A stretch of 64,000 nt of DNA from assembly GCF_000443165.1 (NCBI RefSeq), contig NZ_ATJV01000059.1:157761-221760 (forward strand). Reading direction: 5' to 3'. This document shows positions 11,060 through 20,378 of the stretch, in pieces. The notes beneath the pieces are model-generated. The model was not told where the DNA came from and did not search any database. It saw nothing but the letters and a program-made list of their open reading frames with translations. The stretch's first letter is position 1, and the number at the start of each line of letters is the position of its first letter. This DNA is from Thauera terpenica 58Eu (GTDB taxonomy: Bacteria > Pseudomonadota > Gammaproteobacteria > Burkholderiales > Rhodocyclaceae). Both the position numbers and the translations under genes were made by a program.

Positions 11060-11788
11060 TCAAGACCTGAGGAAAAACTCCATCTTCACGCCGGCCAGGT
11101 CAATGATGTCGTGATCTTTCAGCAGATGCGCCTGGGCGCCGATGGCGACACCATTGACGAGCGGAAACGATGCGCCCTCAACGTGGGTAATGAAGTAGCC
11201 GTGCGGACGACGCGTGATCACCGCGACCTGCCGGCCTGGCTTGCCAAGGGTGGTGAGCGATTTTGTGAGCTCGAGTTCGCGCCCGCTGTTGGTGCCGCTC
11301 AGGACCTGGATGATGCCGACGCGGCCAGCCTTGGCTGCTCCTGCCTGCTGCGAGCGCTCCAGTGCACCCGCAGCAAGAATCTGCGTTGCAGTGGGCGCAT
11401 TTGCAGGACCGTCATCGGCGTCGGAGGTGGTCGGCGACAGGGCGAAAGGCTTGATCGAGACGGTATCGATCATGTCGGACGCCGCCTTCCCGGGCTGCAC
11501 CGCTTCCACGATGTACTTGATGCGATACTTGCCCAGCTCGATTGCGTCGTTGTGCTGCAACACGTGCTTCTTCACGGGCTGACCATTCACATAGGTACCG
11601 TTGGTGCTGTTCTGGTCCTCGAGAAACGCGTCATTGAGAATGCAGGTGATCACCGCATGCTGGCCGCTGATCGCGAGGTTGTCGATCTGTATGTCGTTGT
11701 TCGGCTTGCGCCCTATGGAGGTGCGCTCCTTGTTGAGCTCGATCTCCTTGAGGACGAGCCCATCCATACTGAGGATCAACTTCGGCAT
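11060..11788 (-). CDS. Protein with two FHA domains
   Basis: FHA domains bind phosphothreonine peptides. The N-terminal domain (about residues 1-92) is canonical, with TSIGRKPNNDIQI, SGQHAVI and DQNSTNGTYVNG. A linker rich in Ala/Pro/Thr follows, then a second, more divergent FHA-like domain (about 150-242) with LTTLGKPGRQVAVITRR and FPLVNGV; it lacks the SxxH core. No transmembrane segment or signal peptide is seen. It is the first gene of the FHA, phosphodiesterase-like, GAF-ATPase group. The kinase whose marks it reads is not in the window. Confidence 0.85.
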   Translation of the reverse strand: MPKLILSMDGLVLKEIELNKERTSIGRKPNNDIQIDNLAISGQHAVITCILNDAFLEDQNSTNGTYVNGQPVKKHVLQHNDAIELGKYRIKYIVEAVQPGKAASDMIDTVSIKPFALSPTTSDADDGPANAPTATQILAAGALERSQQAGAAKAGRVGIIQVLSGTNSGRELELTKSLTTLGKPGRQVAVITRRPHGYFITHVEGASFPLVNGVAIGAQAHLLKDHDIIDLAGVKMEFFLRS

Positions 11789-11875
11789 TGCCTGTACCCG
11801 TTGTGATGTTTGCGTCCACAGCCCTGCGGACTTCGTGGATCATTCTAACGCGCGCCAAAGCCGTAGGGCACATAC

Positions 11876-11906
11876 GAAAAAAGCGCCGGGCAAGCCGGCG
11901 CTTTTC
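11876..11906 (-). terminator. Intrinsic terminator of sucCD
   Basis: On the minus strand AAAAGCGCCGG pairs perfectly with CCGGCGCTTTT across a 5-nt loop and is followed by a run of six Ts. It lies 26 bp after the sucD stop. The A-rich other flank makes it potentially bidirectional. Confidence 0.88.
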
Positions 11907-11931
11907 GGATGTCGCGAGCGACGCGCGAATT

Positions 11932-12825
11932 TCAGAGCATGGCCTTGAGCAGCTTGGCCATTTCCGACGGGTTACGCGTCACGGTGAAGCCGCATTCTTC
12001 CATGATGGCGAGCTTGGCGTCAGCCGTATCGGCACCACCGGAGATGAGCGCACCCGCATGGCCCATGCGCTTGCCAGCGGGCGCAGTCACGCCTGCGATG
12101 AAGCCAACGATCGGCTTCTTCATGTTGGCCTTGCACCACTGCGCGGCTTCAGCCTCATCCGGACCGCCGATCTCGCCGATCATGATCACCGCGTCGGTGT
12201 CAGGATCGTCGTTGAACATGCGCATGATGTCGATGTGCTTGAGACCGTTGATCGGGTCGCCGCCGATGCCGACCGCGGAAGACTGGCCCAGACCGATTTC
12301 GGTCAGTTGCGCCACCGCCTCATAGGTCAGCGTGCCGGAACGCGACACCACACCGATGCGACCCTTCCTGTGGATGTGGCCAGGCATGATGCCGATCTTG
12401 ATCTCGTCGGGCGTGATCAGGCCGGGGCAGTTGGGGCCGAGCAGCAGGGTTTCCTTGCCGCCGTTGGCAACCTTCTGCTTCATCTTGTTGCGCACGATCA
12501 GCATGTCGCGGACGGGAATGCCCTCGGTGATGCAGATCGCCAGATCGAGGTCGGCTTCGCAGGCTTCCCAGATCGCGGCGGCCGCGCCGGCGGGCGGCAC
12601 ATAGATGACCGACACGGTGGCACCGGTTTCAGCCGCAGCGTCCTTCACCGAGCCGAAGATGGGGATGCCGAAAATCTGTTCACCGGCTTTCTTCGGATTC
12701 ACGCCGGCGACGAAGCAATTCTTGCCGTTGGCGTATTCCTGGCACTTCTCGGTGTGGAACTGACCGGTCTTGCCGGTGATGCCCTGGGTGATGACCTTGG
12801 TATCTTTGTTGATCAGGATGGACAT
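11932..12825 (-). CDS. sucD: Succinate-CoA ligase, ADP-forming, alpha subunit
   Basis: With SucC it makes succinate and ATP from succinyl-CoA in the TCA cycle. The 297-residue protein has the CoA-binding Rossmann N-domain (QGITGKTGQFH, residues about 14-24) and the phosphohistidine loop GHAGALISGG near residue 250. It follows sucC by 11 bp and ends at a strong terminator, so sucCD forms its own transcription unit. Unlike in E. coli it is not linked to the 2-oxoglutarate dehydrogenase genes in this window. Confidence 0.97.
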   Translation of the reverse strand: MSILINKDTKVITQGITGKTGQFHTEKCQEYANGKNCFVAGVNPKKAGEQIFGIPIFGSVKDAAAETGATVSVIYVPPAGAAAAIWEACEADLDLAICITEGIPVRDMLIVRNKMKQKVANGGKETLLLGPNCPGLITPDEIKIGIMPGHIHRKGRIGVVSRSGTLTYEAVAQLTEIGLGQSSAVGIGGDPINGLKHIDIMRMFNDDPDTDAVIMIGEIGGPDEAEAAQWCKANMKKPIVGFIAGVTAPAGKRMGHAGALISGGADTADAKLAIMEECGFTVTRNPSEMAKLLKAML

Positions 12826-12836
12826 TCAGACTCTCC

Positions 12837-13997
12837 TTACTTGACCGCAGCGACGATCTTGGTCGCGGCATCCGCCATGGTGTCGGCGGTGATGATCGGC
12901 AGACCCGACTCGGCAAGGATCTTCTTGCCAAGGTCTTCGTTGGTGCCCTTCATGCGCACCACGAGCGGGACGGAGAGATGCACTTCCTTGGCGGCCGCAA
13001 CCACGCCTTCGGCGATGGTGTCGCAGCGCATGATGCCGCCGAAGATATTGACCAGGATGCCCTTGACCTTGGAGTTCTTGAGCATGATCTTGAAGGCTTC
13101 GGTGACCTTCTCGGTGGTCGCGCCGCCGCCAACGTCGAGGAAGTTGGCCGGCTCTGCGCCGAACAGCTTGATCGTGTCCATGGTGGCCATCGCCAGACCG
13201 GCGCCATTGACCAGGCAGCCGATGTTGCCATCAAGGCTGATGTAGGCCAGATCGAACTTGGAGGCCTCGATCTCGTCCGCATCCTCCTCGTCGAGGTCGC
13301 GGAACTCGACGATCTCAGGGTGACGGTAGAGTGCGTTGGCGTCGAAGTTGAACTTGGCGTCCAGCGCCTTGATGTTGCCGTTGCCTTCGAGGATGAGCGG
13401 GTTGATTTCCGCCAGCGAAGCATCGGTCTCCATGTAGCAGGTGTACAGCCGCTTGAGCGCGTCGATCGCCATGGCGACCGAGGCCTCAGGCACGCCAATG
13501 CCACGCGCCAGGTTCTCGGCCTGAGCGTCGGTCAGGCCGACCAGCGGGTCAACGAATTCCTTGAGGATCTTCTCGGGCGTGCTGTGCGCAACTTCCTCGA
13601 TGTCCATGCCACCTTCGGAAGAGGCCATCATGGCGACCGACTGCGTACCCCGGTCGGTCAGCGCAGCGACGTAGTATTCCTTCTGGATGTCGGCACCTTC
13701 CTCGATCAGCAGCCGGCGCACCTTCTGGCCTTCGGGCCCGGTCTGGTGCGTGACAAGCTGCATGCCGAGGATGTCGCTGGCGTACTGGCGCACTTCGTCA
13801 ATGGAGCGGGCCACTTTCACGCCGCCGCCCTTACCGCGGCCGCCGGCGTGAATCTGGGCCTTCACCACCCACACCTTGCCGCCAAGCTCTTCCGCTGCCT
13901 TGACCGCCTCATCAACGGAGAAGCAGGGAATACCGCGCGGTGTGACGACGCCGTACTTCCTCAGTAGTTCTTTTGCCTGATACTCATGAATCTTCAT
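12837..13997 (-). CDS. sucC: Succinate-CoA ligase, ADP-forming, beta subunit
   Basis: Beta subunit, carrying the ATP-grasp domain and succinate site. The start at [16 protein letters not shown] gives 386 residues, as expected; the longer in-frame extension upstream is noncoding in character. [10 protein letters not shown] (ATP-grasp loop), NPLILEG and [10 protein letters not shown] are all present. The 232-bp gap upstream contains a TATAAT box on this strand, the likely promoter for sucCD. Confidence 0.97.
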   Translation of the reverse strand: MKIHEYQAKELLRKYGVVTPRGIPCFSVDEAVKAAEELGGKVWVVKAQIHAGGRGKGGGVKVARSIDEVRQYASDILGMQLVTHQTGPEGQKVRRLLIEEGADIQKEYYVAALTDRGTQSVAMMASSEGGMDIEEVAHSTPEKILKEFVDPLVGLTDAQAENLARGIGVPEASVAMAIDALKRLYTCYMETDASLAEINPLILEGNGNIKALDAKFNFDANALYRHPEIVEFRDLDEEDADEIEASKFDLAYISLDGNIGCLVNGAGLAMATMDTIKLFGAEPANFLDVGGGATTEKVTEAFKIMLKNSKVKGILVNIFGGIMRCDTIAEGVVAAAKEVHLSVPLVVRMKGTNEDLGKKILAESGLPIITADTMADAATKIVAAVK

Positions 13998-14182
13998 GGT
14001 TGCCCTTCGATCGAAGTCACGACGGCATGCCCGTCGCAAACAGGTTGATGGCATGCTTCGGGGCGTGCAGCCCCACGACAGGCGTCGTCTCCCTCGACCG
14101 CCACCCACCGCACCTGACCAGCGACGCTGGTCTGACTTTACGGCATGCACGCTGAAGTACGTGGTTACCGTAAGACCCCATA

Positions 14183-14188
14183 ATTATA
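14183..14188 (-). promoter_or_regulatory. Candidate -10 box for sucCD
   Basis: A perfect TATAAT on the minus strand, 186 bp before the sucC start, in the only AT-rich patch of this intergenic region. No good -35 box is found at 16-18 bp, so this is either an activator-dependent promoter or a chance match. Confidence 0.4.
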
Positions 14189-14229
14189 ACCAGTTTTGCG
14201 CAGTGCACCGTACCTGCATCCCGCGCGCT

Positions 14230-14784
14230 TCAGCCCAGCCCGTCCACCTTGCGATACCACTTGGGGTAGTAGCGGCGCACCGCCTCCGCCGAGCTTTCGA
14301 GGGCATGACAACGATCGAGCTGAAAAGGCTTCTCGCGGGTGTCCTCATTGTCCCGACGCAATGAGGCCACGGTCTGGATGGCCGCCGTGGGAAGCGAGGC
14401 AAGCAACTCGGTCAGGTGTGTACATCCGCGTACATCAGCGAACATCTCCCCGACCGTACGCCGGAAGCCACGTACCAGATTGAGCCCGACCAGACGCGCA
14501 TAGGCTGGGCCAATGGTGTCGCAATACCCGGGATAAGGCACGCCATCCGAGCACGCGAAAGCCTCAGTGATATTGAAGTCCCCATCGAAGGCGAGCCTGA
14601 TGCGCATCAGGTGTACAGGGACGCCGGCGGGACGCAACCCGGACGCAATGGGATAGTCGATATCCTTGACGTCGGTCAGCGAGGCGTCGATCTCGTAGCG
14701 ACCATCTTCGCGCAGGAAACCCTCAAGCTCGATGCGTCTGCCATGCAGGCGCCGGCGGGGCAAGGCAGGTTCTGGTAACGGCAT
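14230..14784 (-). CDS. DUF2889 family protein
   Basis: A 184-residue protein starting at MPLPEPALPRRRLHGRRIELEGF. It matches the DUF2889 type: an RRIELEGFLREDGRYEIDASLTDVKDIDYP core, an HLMRIRLAFD segment and a C-terminal RGCTHLTELLASLPTAAIQT stretch. The function is unknown. There is no signal peptide or membrane segment. It is a single gene oriented like sucC downstream of it and divergent from the FimV-like gene. A longer in-frame start 111 bp upstream has no support. Confidence 0.8.
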   Translation of the reverse strand: MPLPEPALPRRRLHGRRIELEGFLREDGRYEIDASLTDVKDIDYPIASGLRPAGVPVHLMRIRLAFDGDFNITEAFACSDGVPYPGYCDTIGPAYARLVGLNLVRGFRRTVGEMFADVRGCTHLTELLASLPTAAIQTVASLRRDNEDTREKPFQLDRCHALESSAEAVRRYYPKWYRKVDGLG

Positions 14785-15030
14785 CGTCTTTTGGCGTACG
14801 CAGGCGTATGGGGAAGCAGATCTTAACCGATCCTGATTGTGGCGGACATGGATGTCGCCGCACATCACAGCGCTCAGCTTCACACTTCGCGCCACTCACC
14901 CCGGCGGAGTGCTCAATACATCACGACAGCATGAAATCACCTCGCGGATGCTGTTACAGTCGCTGGAACCGTGCCAGAGAGTCTGTTAAAAGTGCTCCTT
15001 TCGACGAACCCACCGCCGGACGCGCGGAGA

Positions 15031-16650
15031 ATGAGAAAAACTCGGATCCCCTTTGCAGCGGCGCTGGCTTTGGCTGCCCTCTCCGTCCCCTCTCCCGCGA
15101 GTGCCAACACACTCGGAGAGGTGCTGTCCGTGTCGGCGCTCGGCGCCCCCTTCCGTGCCGAAATCCGTTTGCTCGGGGACAGCAGCACAGCCTCGGCCGA
15201 CTGTCTCCGCCTGGGCGCTGCCGGAGAACGCAGGGACGGTCCGCCCTGGCTGACGCAGGCCAGCGTGCGCGTGACGGACAAGCCATCGCCTCGCCTCATC
15301 GTCAGCGGCGCACAGGCTGTGCACGAGCCCACGCTGAAGCTCGCGATCGAAGACCTCTGCGCGAATCGACTGCGGCGCGAATACACCCTGCTGTTGTCTC
15401 ATCCTGAAGCAGGCCTCGCTGCCCTGGCCTCTGCCCAGGACAATCAGCATCAAGGCCTGAGTGCACTCGAGGACGCCCCCGACAAGCGCCCCGCGTCGAA
15501 GTCAGACCGTTTGACTGCGGCCGATGATGGCGCCGCGAAAGCAGTCGCAGCGACCGCGGCAGGCAGCAGCACGACAGCAGATGCGGCCAGCTTGCGTAGA
15601 CTCACGGTGGCGATCGATCGCAGCATCGCCGCGGAGATGGAGTTATTGGCACGAATCCGGGATCTTGAGGAAGCCCGCGTCCGTGTCGAGGCTCGCATCC
15701 AGGCGCTCGGCTCAGTGCTGGAAGCCGCTGCATCCAGCACGAACGACTCCGTCGTGCCGCCACCAGACGCTGCGTCGAGCACCCGCCCGCCTGCGCAGAC
15801 CGGCACTACGCCCACTGCCACGGCCGATATCGACACCGACTCCGATACGACCGACTCCCATACGAATACCGAGTTCAACGATCGCTACCTGCTCATCGGC
15901 CTTGTCCTGGGCGTGCTGCTGCTGGCGCTCATGCTGCGCCGCCGCACGAAACAGAGCCCCTCTCCACGCTCAACCCGAGCGCCGGCGCCGACGACCCTGC
16001 ACGCCCCTGCTGCTGCCAACAGCACCCCAGAGATTTCCAGCAAGGACAAGCTGAGCCAGCCTGCCGCGACGAGCCCCGCGGTGGTCGAGGGCACGGTGGA
16101 CTGGAGTCTTCCCGACGTCCCGGCGAGCACACCAAAAGCCGATTACGGCTCCCCTGTCGAGCAGGCCGAGGAACATCAGTCTGCGGTCGAACTCGCAGAC
16201 ATCATGATGAGCTTCGGCCGACTGCATGGGGCCGCAGACACGCTTGCCGAATTCATCCAGAGCAATCCCAAACAGGCGGTGACGCCCTGGCTGAAGCTGC
16301 TTGAGGTCTATCGCGCTGCAGGACTGCGCGCGGAATTCGATGCCATGGCAAAGGAGTTCAACAAGACCTTCAACGTCATCACCGTCACTTGGGACAACTA
16401 CGACGACCTGCGCATGAATGCAGTGTCGGTGGAGCACATGCCGCACATCATCGCGTATATCGAGCAGAACTGGCGCACGCGCGAATGCCAGGTCTATCTG
16501 CAGCGCCTGCTGCGTGATAATCGCGCTGGCACACGCATGGGCTTTCCCTTCAGCGTCATTGACGACATCCTGATGTTGTCTGCCGTACTGGAAGAAGAAC
16601 TCGGCCCGGCCCTGCCGCCAGCGGGCACCGCCCGTGCCCGCACTGAATGA
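15031..16650 (+). CDS. Short FimV/HubP-like protein
   Basis: A 539-residue protein with a signal peptide (MRKTRIPFAAALALAALSVP, cut near ASA-NT). It is followed by the FimV-type N-domain beginning LGEVLSVSALGAPFRAEIRL, a Ser/Thr/Ala-rich linker with a short coiled coil (about residues 205-240), one membrane span (YLLIGLVLGVLLLALML, about 288-304) and a cytoplasmic helical, TPR-like C-domain. FimV/HubP proteins are polar organisers of type IV pili and are usually much longer and have a LysM domain, which I do not see. The GGAG before the ATG is very close (1 nt spacing), so the start is uncertain. Confidence 0.72.
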   Translation: MRKTRIPFAAALALAALSVPSPASANTLGEVLSVSALGAPFRAEIRLLGDSSTASADCLRLGAAGERRDGPPWLTQASVRVTDKPSPRLIVSGAQAVHEPTLKLAIEDLCANRLRREYTLLLSHPEAGLAALASAQDNQHQGLSALEDAPDKRPASKSDRLTAADDGAAKAVAATAAGSSTTADAASLRRLTVAIDRSIAAEMELLARIRDLEEARVRVEARIQALGSVLEAAASSTNDSVVPPPDAASSTRPPAQTGTTPTATADIDTDSDTTDSHTNTEFNDRYLLIGLVLGVLLLALMLRRRTKQSPSPRSTRAPAPTTLHAPAAANSTPEISSKDKLSQPAATSPAVVEGTVDWSLPDVPASTPKADYGSPVEQAEEHQSAVELADIMMSFGRLHGAADTLAEFIQSNPKQAVTPWLKLLEVYRAAGLRAEFDAMAKEFNKTFNVITVTWDNYDDLRMNAVSVEHMPHIIAYIEQNWRTRECQVYLQRLLRDNRAGTRMGFPFSVIDDILMLSAVLEEELGPALPPAGTARARTE

Positions 16651-16659
16651 CGACAGGCC

Positions 16660-17409
16660 TCAGACCGGATTGGGCAGATCGACGAAATCCGCTTTGAGGC
16701 CAAACTCGGTCTCGAGATAGGCGGCAATCGCGAGCGCGCCGTAGCGCTCGGTGGCGTGATGGCCAGCAGCGATATAGGGGATGCCGGTTTCGCGCGCAAG
16801 GTGCACCGTCGGCTCGGAAATCTCCCCCGACACGAACACGTCCGCCCCCGTGGCAATGGCCTGCTCGAAGTAAGCCTGCGCACCGCCGGTGCACCACGCG
16901 ACCCGACGCACGACGCGCGCGCCATCGCCCACCAGCAAGGGCTCACGCCCCAGCCTCGCCGCCAGCGAGCGGGCGATCTGCGCCGCTGTCCCGTGCGCCT
17001 GTGCGGGGCGACCGAACCAGCCCAGCTCCTGCTCCGCGAACCGTCCTTCGGCGCACCAGCCCATCAGCTTGCCAAGCTGGGCGTTGTTGCCATGGTGCGC
17101 ATGTGCGTCCAGCGGCAGGTGGTAGGCAAGCAGGCTGATGTCATTGGCCAGCAGGCTCTTCAGGCGCTGGCGGCGAATGCCATTGATGCGGCCATCCTCA
17201 CCTTTCCAGAAGTATCCGTGATGAACGAACACGGCGTCATAGCCACCGCATACCGCCAGGTCGAGCAGCGCCTGGCTGGCCGTCACCCCGCATAGAACCC
17301 GTACGACTTCGGGCCGACCTTCCACTTGCAAACCGTTTGGGCAATAATCCTTGAAGCGCGAAGCCTCGAGCATTGCGTCCAGATGCGCGACAAGCTCGAC
17401 AAGTTGCAT
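16660..17409 (-). CDS. Nif3-like dinuclear metal centre protein (YbgI/GTP cyclohydrolase I type 2 homolog)
   Basis: The 249-residue protein begins with DAMLEASRFKDYCPNGLQVEG, typical of the family. Metal ligands are visible in FVHHGYFW (residues about 61-68), YHLPLDAHAHHGNN and the C-terminal GHHATERYG. Despite database names, the biochemical role is unclear; hydrolase activity on nucleic acids or nucleotides has been proposed for relatives. It is convergent with the FimV-like gene (9 bp between stops) and divergent from the protease gene. Confidence 0.9.
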   Translation of the reverse strand: MQLVELVAHLDAMLEASRFKDYCPNGLQVEGRPEVVRVLCGVTASQALLDLAVCGGYDAVFVHHGYFWKGEDGRINGIRRQRLKSLLANDISLLAYHLPLDAHAHHGNNAQLGKLMGWCAEGRFAEQELGWFGRPAQAHGTAAQIARSLAARLGREPLLVGDGARVVRRVAWCTGGAQAYFEQAIATGADVFVSGEISEPTVHLARETGIPYIAAGHHATERYGALAIAAYLETEFGLKADFVDLPNPV

Positions 17410-17483
17410 GCGACCTCCCTTCCAGTCCCGGTCCGGCCGGCGACGCTGTTCACCAGGCTCAACCGCCTTTCGAGTCCACCATT

Positions 17484-18644
17484 ATGCGCCGTCTGTGGCT
17501 CATCTTTGCCCAGGCTGTGACGATCAGCCTCGCTGCGCTGTTCGTGCTCAGCACCCTCAAGCCGGGTTGGCTGCGCGAATCTGCGCCCGCAGCCGTCGTG
17601 GCAATACTCGAAGCGCCGGCCGGCAATGGCAGCCCCGCGCCGGCGGCCGGCTCCTACTCGGCGGCTGCGCAGCGCTCCATGCCCGCGGTCGTTCATATCT
17701 TCACCAGCATGACCGGCGCCAGCCCGAATCATCCCCTGCAAGATGATCCGGTGTTTCGTCATTTCTTTGGAGAACGTCCTGACAACGGAGGCAGTCAGCG
17801 CCAGGCCGGGCTGGGCTCCGGGGTCATCGTCAGCCCGGATGGATACGTCGTCACCAACAACCATGTAATCGAGATCGCCGACCAGATCGAGATCGCGCTC
17901 AATGACGGGCGCAAACTCAGCGCGCACATGATAGGGCGCGATCCGGAAACGGATCTGGCCGTACTCAAGATCGACACCGACGCACAACTACCGGTGATCA
18001 CCCTCGCCGGTGGCGACGCCCTGACCGTGGGTGACGTGGTGCTGGCGATAGGCAACCCTTTCGGGGTCGGGCAGACGGTGACCATGGGCATTGTATCGGC
18101 GCTCGGGCGCAGCCAGCTGGGCATCAACACATTCGAGAATTACATCCAGACCGACGCCGCAATCAACCCGGGGAACTCCGGCGGCGCGCTGGTGGACAGC
18201 GCGGGGACCCTGGTGGGCATCAACACCGCGATCTATTCGCGCTCAGGCGGCTCACTGGGCATCGGCTTCGCAATCCCGGTGTCGATCGTGCGCAATGTGC
18301 TCGAGCAGATCGTGAGCACCGGCGAGGTCACGCGCGGCTGGGTGGGCGTGGAAATCCAGGACATCACGCCGGAACTGGCGCAGTCCTTCGGCCTGCGCGA
18401 CACCCGCGGCGCCTTGATTGCAGGCGTGCTGCGCGCGAGCCCTGCCGAGCGCGCAGGCATCCTGCCGGGAGACGTGCTGATCGCGGTGAAGGGTGAGCCT
18501 GTACGCGACCCGCGCGCGATGCTCGACATGGTCGCGGCCCTGCCACCTGGGCACAAGGCGGAGTTTCGCGTTGTACGCGGCGAGTCCGAGCTCGACTTGA
18601 ATGTCGAGGTCGGACGCCGCCCGACTCCGGCCGCCAAGCGTTGA
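17484..18644 (+). CDS. DegS/DegQ-like periplasmic serine protease with one PDZ domain
   Basis: A 386-residue HtrA-family protease. An N-terminal membrane anchor (LIFAQAVTISLAALFVLSTL, residues 5-24) is followed by the trypsin-like domain with the triad His in TNNHVIEIAD, Asp in DPETDLAVLKID and Ser in NPGNSGGALVD, then one C-terminal PDZ domain (about 290-375). One PDZ plus an anchor resembles DegS, which triggers the envelope stress response, more than two-PDZ DegP/DegQ. No rseA or rpoE is nearby, so a general quality-control role is equally possible. The ATG at MRRLWLIF is chosen because it begins the anchor. Confidence 0.88.
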   Translation: MRRLWLIFAQAVTISLAALFVLSTLKPGWLRESAPAAVVAILEAPAGNGSPAPAAGSYSAAAQRSMPAVVHIFTSMTGASPNHPLQDDPVFRHFFGERPDNGGSQRQAGLGSGVIVSPDGYVVTNNHVIEIADQIEIALNDGRKLSAHMIGRDPETDLAVLKIDTDAQLPVITLAGGDALTVGDVVLAIGNPFGVGQTVTMGIVSALGRSQLGINTFENYIQTDAAINPGNSGGALVDSAGTLVGINTAIYSRSGGSLGIGFAIPVSIVRNVLEQIVSTGEVTRGWVGVEIQDITPELAQSFGLRDTRGALIAGVLRASPAERAGILPGDVLIAVKGEPVRDPRAMLDMVAALPPGHKAEFRVVRGESELDLNVEVGRRPTPAAKR

Positions 18645-18693
18645 ACCTGCCCTCGTCTGGCGCTCGTTGCTCCAGCGCGCAAGTCCTGAATGC

Positions 18694-19509
18694 TCAGCGC
18701 TTGTCGCCGCCTTCGCCGGCTTCGATGCGGTCAAGCTCGCTGTCCATGTCCTCGATCGAAGGTGCCGCATAGGCGGGCTCTGCCGCGCTCGGCGCGGTCT
18801 TCGTCATCCAGTTGGCAAGGACGATGCCGAGCTCGTACAGCAGGCACATGGGCACCGCCAGCATCAGCTGGGAGATGACGTCAGGCGGCGTCACGATCGC
18901 GGCAATGACAAAGGCGCCAACGATCACGTAGGGGCGCGCGGCGCGCAGCTTCGCCACGTCGACGATGCCCGCCTTGGTGAGCAGGATCACGGCCACCGGG
19001 ACTTCGAAAGTGATGCCGAACGCGAGGAACATCGACATTACAAAGGACAGGTATTGCTCGATGTCTGGCGCGGGGGTGATGCTCTTCGGGGCGAATTCGG
19101 CAATGAACTTGAACACCATGCCGAACACGAAGAAATAGCAGAACGCCATGCCGATCATGAACAGCAGGGAACTGCCCGCGACCAAGGGCAGGGCGAGGCG
19201 CTTCTCGTGAGAGTAGAGCCCGGGTGCGATGAAGGCCCACACCTGGTAGAGCACCCAGGGCAAGGACAGCACGAAGGCGACCATCATGGTCACCTTGACC
19301 GGTACGAAGAAGGGCGTCACCACGCCGGTGGCAATCATCTGCGTGCCGGCCGGCAAGGTGTCCATCATCGGCTTGGCAAGGATGTCGTAAATATCGCCTG
19401 CCCACGGCATCAGGCAGACGAAAACAACCACCACCACGAGCAGCGCACGAATCAGACGGTCGCGCAGTTCGATGAGGTGGGAGATGAAGGTTTCCTGTTG
19501 AGTGCTCAT
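18694..19509 (-). CDS. tatC: Sec-independent protein translocase TatC
   Basis: The core twin-arginine signal receptor of the Tat translocase. The 271-residue protein shows the six expected membrane spans. The N-terminal LIELRDRLIRALL and cytoplasmic loop FVPVKVTMMVAFVLSLPWVLYQVW are conserved, as is GITFEVPV before the later spans. The C-terminal 35 residues are a charged tail (EDMDSELDRIEAGEGGDKR). It overlaps tatB by 4 bp. The protease gene on the other strand ends 49 bp away. Confidence 0.96.
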   Translation of the reverse strand: MSTQQETFISHLIELRDRLIRALLVVVVVFVCLMPWAGDIYDILAKPMMDTLPAGTQMIATGVVTPFFVPVKVTMMVAFVLSLPWVLYQVWAFIAPGLYSHEKRLALPLVAGSSLLFMIGMAFCYFFVFGMVFKFIAEFAPKSITPAPDIEQYLSFVMSMFLAFGITFEVPVAVILLTKAGIVDVAKLRAARPYVIVGAFVIAAIVTPPDVISQLMLAVPMCLLYELGIVLANWMTKTAPSAAEPAYAAPSIEDMDSELDRIEAGEGGDKR

Positions 19510-20027
19510 GTTGCGCTCTTGTCGGCCACGTCGACGGCGCCGGGGAGCTGACGGCTGACGGCATCAAGCCCGGGTTTGACTTCGACTGCGGCAGCCTGCT
19601 CGGGAAGGGCTGAGCTCACCGCCGACCGAGCGAGAAGCTGCGAGGCTGGGACCGCGCTCACAGCCGGGGTGGGGGCCGGGGTGGGCGCTGCAGCATCGGG
19701 CGCAGCCACATCGGACGTAGTGGTGTCAGGGAGGGCAGAGCGCACTTCGTCCGCTGTGCGGTGCATCTCGCTCTCGAGGTTGGCCGCGTTCGACCGTACC
19801 GCGCTCTCGAGCTCCTGCGCCTGCTGCTTGACCTGCTGCTGCAGCGCCTTCAGCTCCTCGAGTTGCATCTCACGCTGAATGTCGGATTTCACATCCGACA
19901 CATAACGCTGGACCCGCCCAAGCAGAAGACCCGCCGTGCGCGCGACCTTGGGCAAGCGCTCAGGGCCGACCACCACGAGCATCACCACACCAATCAAGAT
20001 GAGTTCAGAAAAACCGAAGTCGAACAT
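19506..20027 (-). CDS. tatB: Sec-independent protein translocase TatB
   Basis: The partner of TatC in Tat substrate recognition. The 173-residue protein has the family N-terminus MFDFGFSELILIGVVMLVVVGPERLP (membrane helix, hinge Gly-Pro), an amphipathic helix, a charged coiled helix (about 50-95, QLEELKALQQQVKQQAQEL), and an Ala/Pro/Val-rich low-complexity tail of about 75 residues that is probably disordered. It overlaps tatC by 4 bp. Confidence 0.95.
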   Translation of the reverse strand: MFDFGFSELILIGVVMLVVVGPERLPKVARTAGLLLGRVQRYVSDVKSDIQREMQLEELKALQQQVKQQAQELESAVRSNAANLESEMHRTADEVRSALPDTTTSDVAAPDAAAPTPAPTPAVSAVPASQLLARSAVSSALPEQAAAVEVKPGLDAVSRQLPGAVDVADKSAT

Positions 20028-20083
20028 GTTTCGCCGCTAGATATGCCCGCACGCCATGCCCGCACGCTGCGAGCGTGCAGCAT

Positions 20084-20115
20084 GAAAACGAAAGGGCGCT
20101 CCTTTCAGGGCGCCC
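20084..20115 (-). terminator. Intrinsic terminator-like hairpin between tatA and tatB
   Basis: On the minus strand GGGCGC-CCTGAAAGG-A-GCGCCC forms a stem with an inner CCT/AGG extension and is followed by TTTCGTTTTC. It sits 23 bp after the tatA stop, inside an otherwise continuous his-hinT-tat string, and could give a higher level of TatA than TatBC. Confidence 0.55.
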
Positions 20116-20137
20116 CCTCTCCATCAAGAGGCAAGCT

Positions 20138-20368
20138 TCAGGAAACCGTCTTGTCGACTTTTTCCCGTGCCTCGCCGTCAATTGTCTGCCTGCCGGAGAT
20201 CGTCTGCTGCGAAGCGTCAACAGAAGCGTCGCCCTCCTTCATGCCATCCTTGAAACCCTTCACTGCGCCACCCAGGTCCGAGCCCATGTTGCGCAGCTTC
20301 TTCGTGCCGAACACCAACAGGACAATGACCAGCACGATGAGCCAGTGCCAGATGCTGAATGAACCCAT
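20138..20368 (-). CDS. tatA: Sec-independent protein translocase TatA
   Basis: A 76-residue pore-forming Tat subunit. It has an N-terminal membrane helix ([17 protein letters not shown]), the FG hinge at residues 20-21, an amphipathic helix [22 protein letters not shown] and a polar tail. It starts 10 bp after the HIT gene, at the tail of the his string, an arrangement known from other betaproteobacteria. A terminator-like hairpin follows. Confidence 0.96.
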   Translation of the reverse strand: MGSFSIWHWLIVLVIVLLVFGTKKLRNMGSDLGGAVKGFKDGMKEGDASVDASQQTISGRQTIDGEAREKVDKTVS

Positions 20369-20378
20369 ACCGCTCTCC

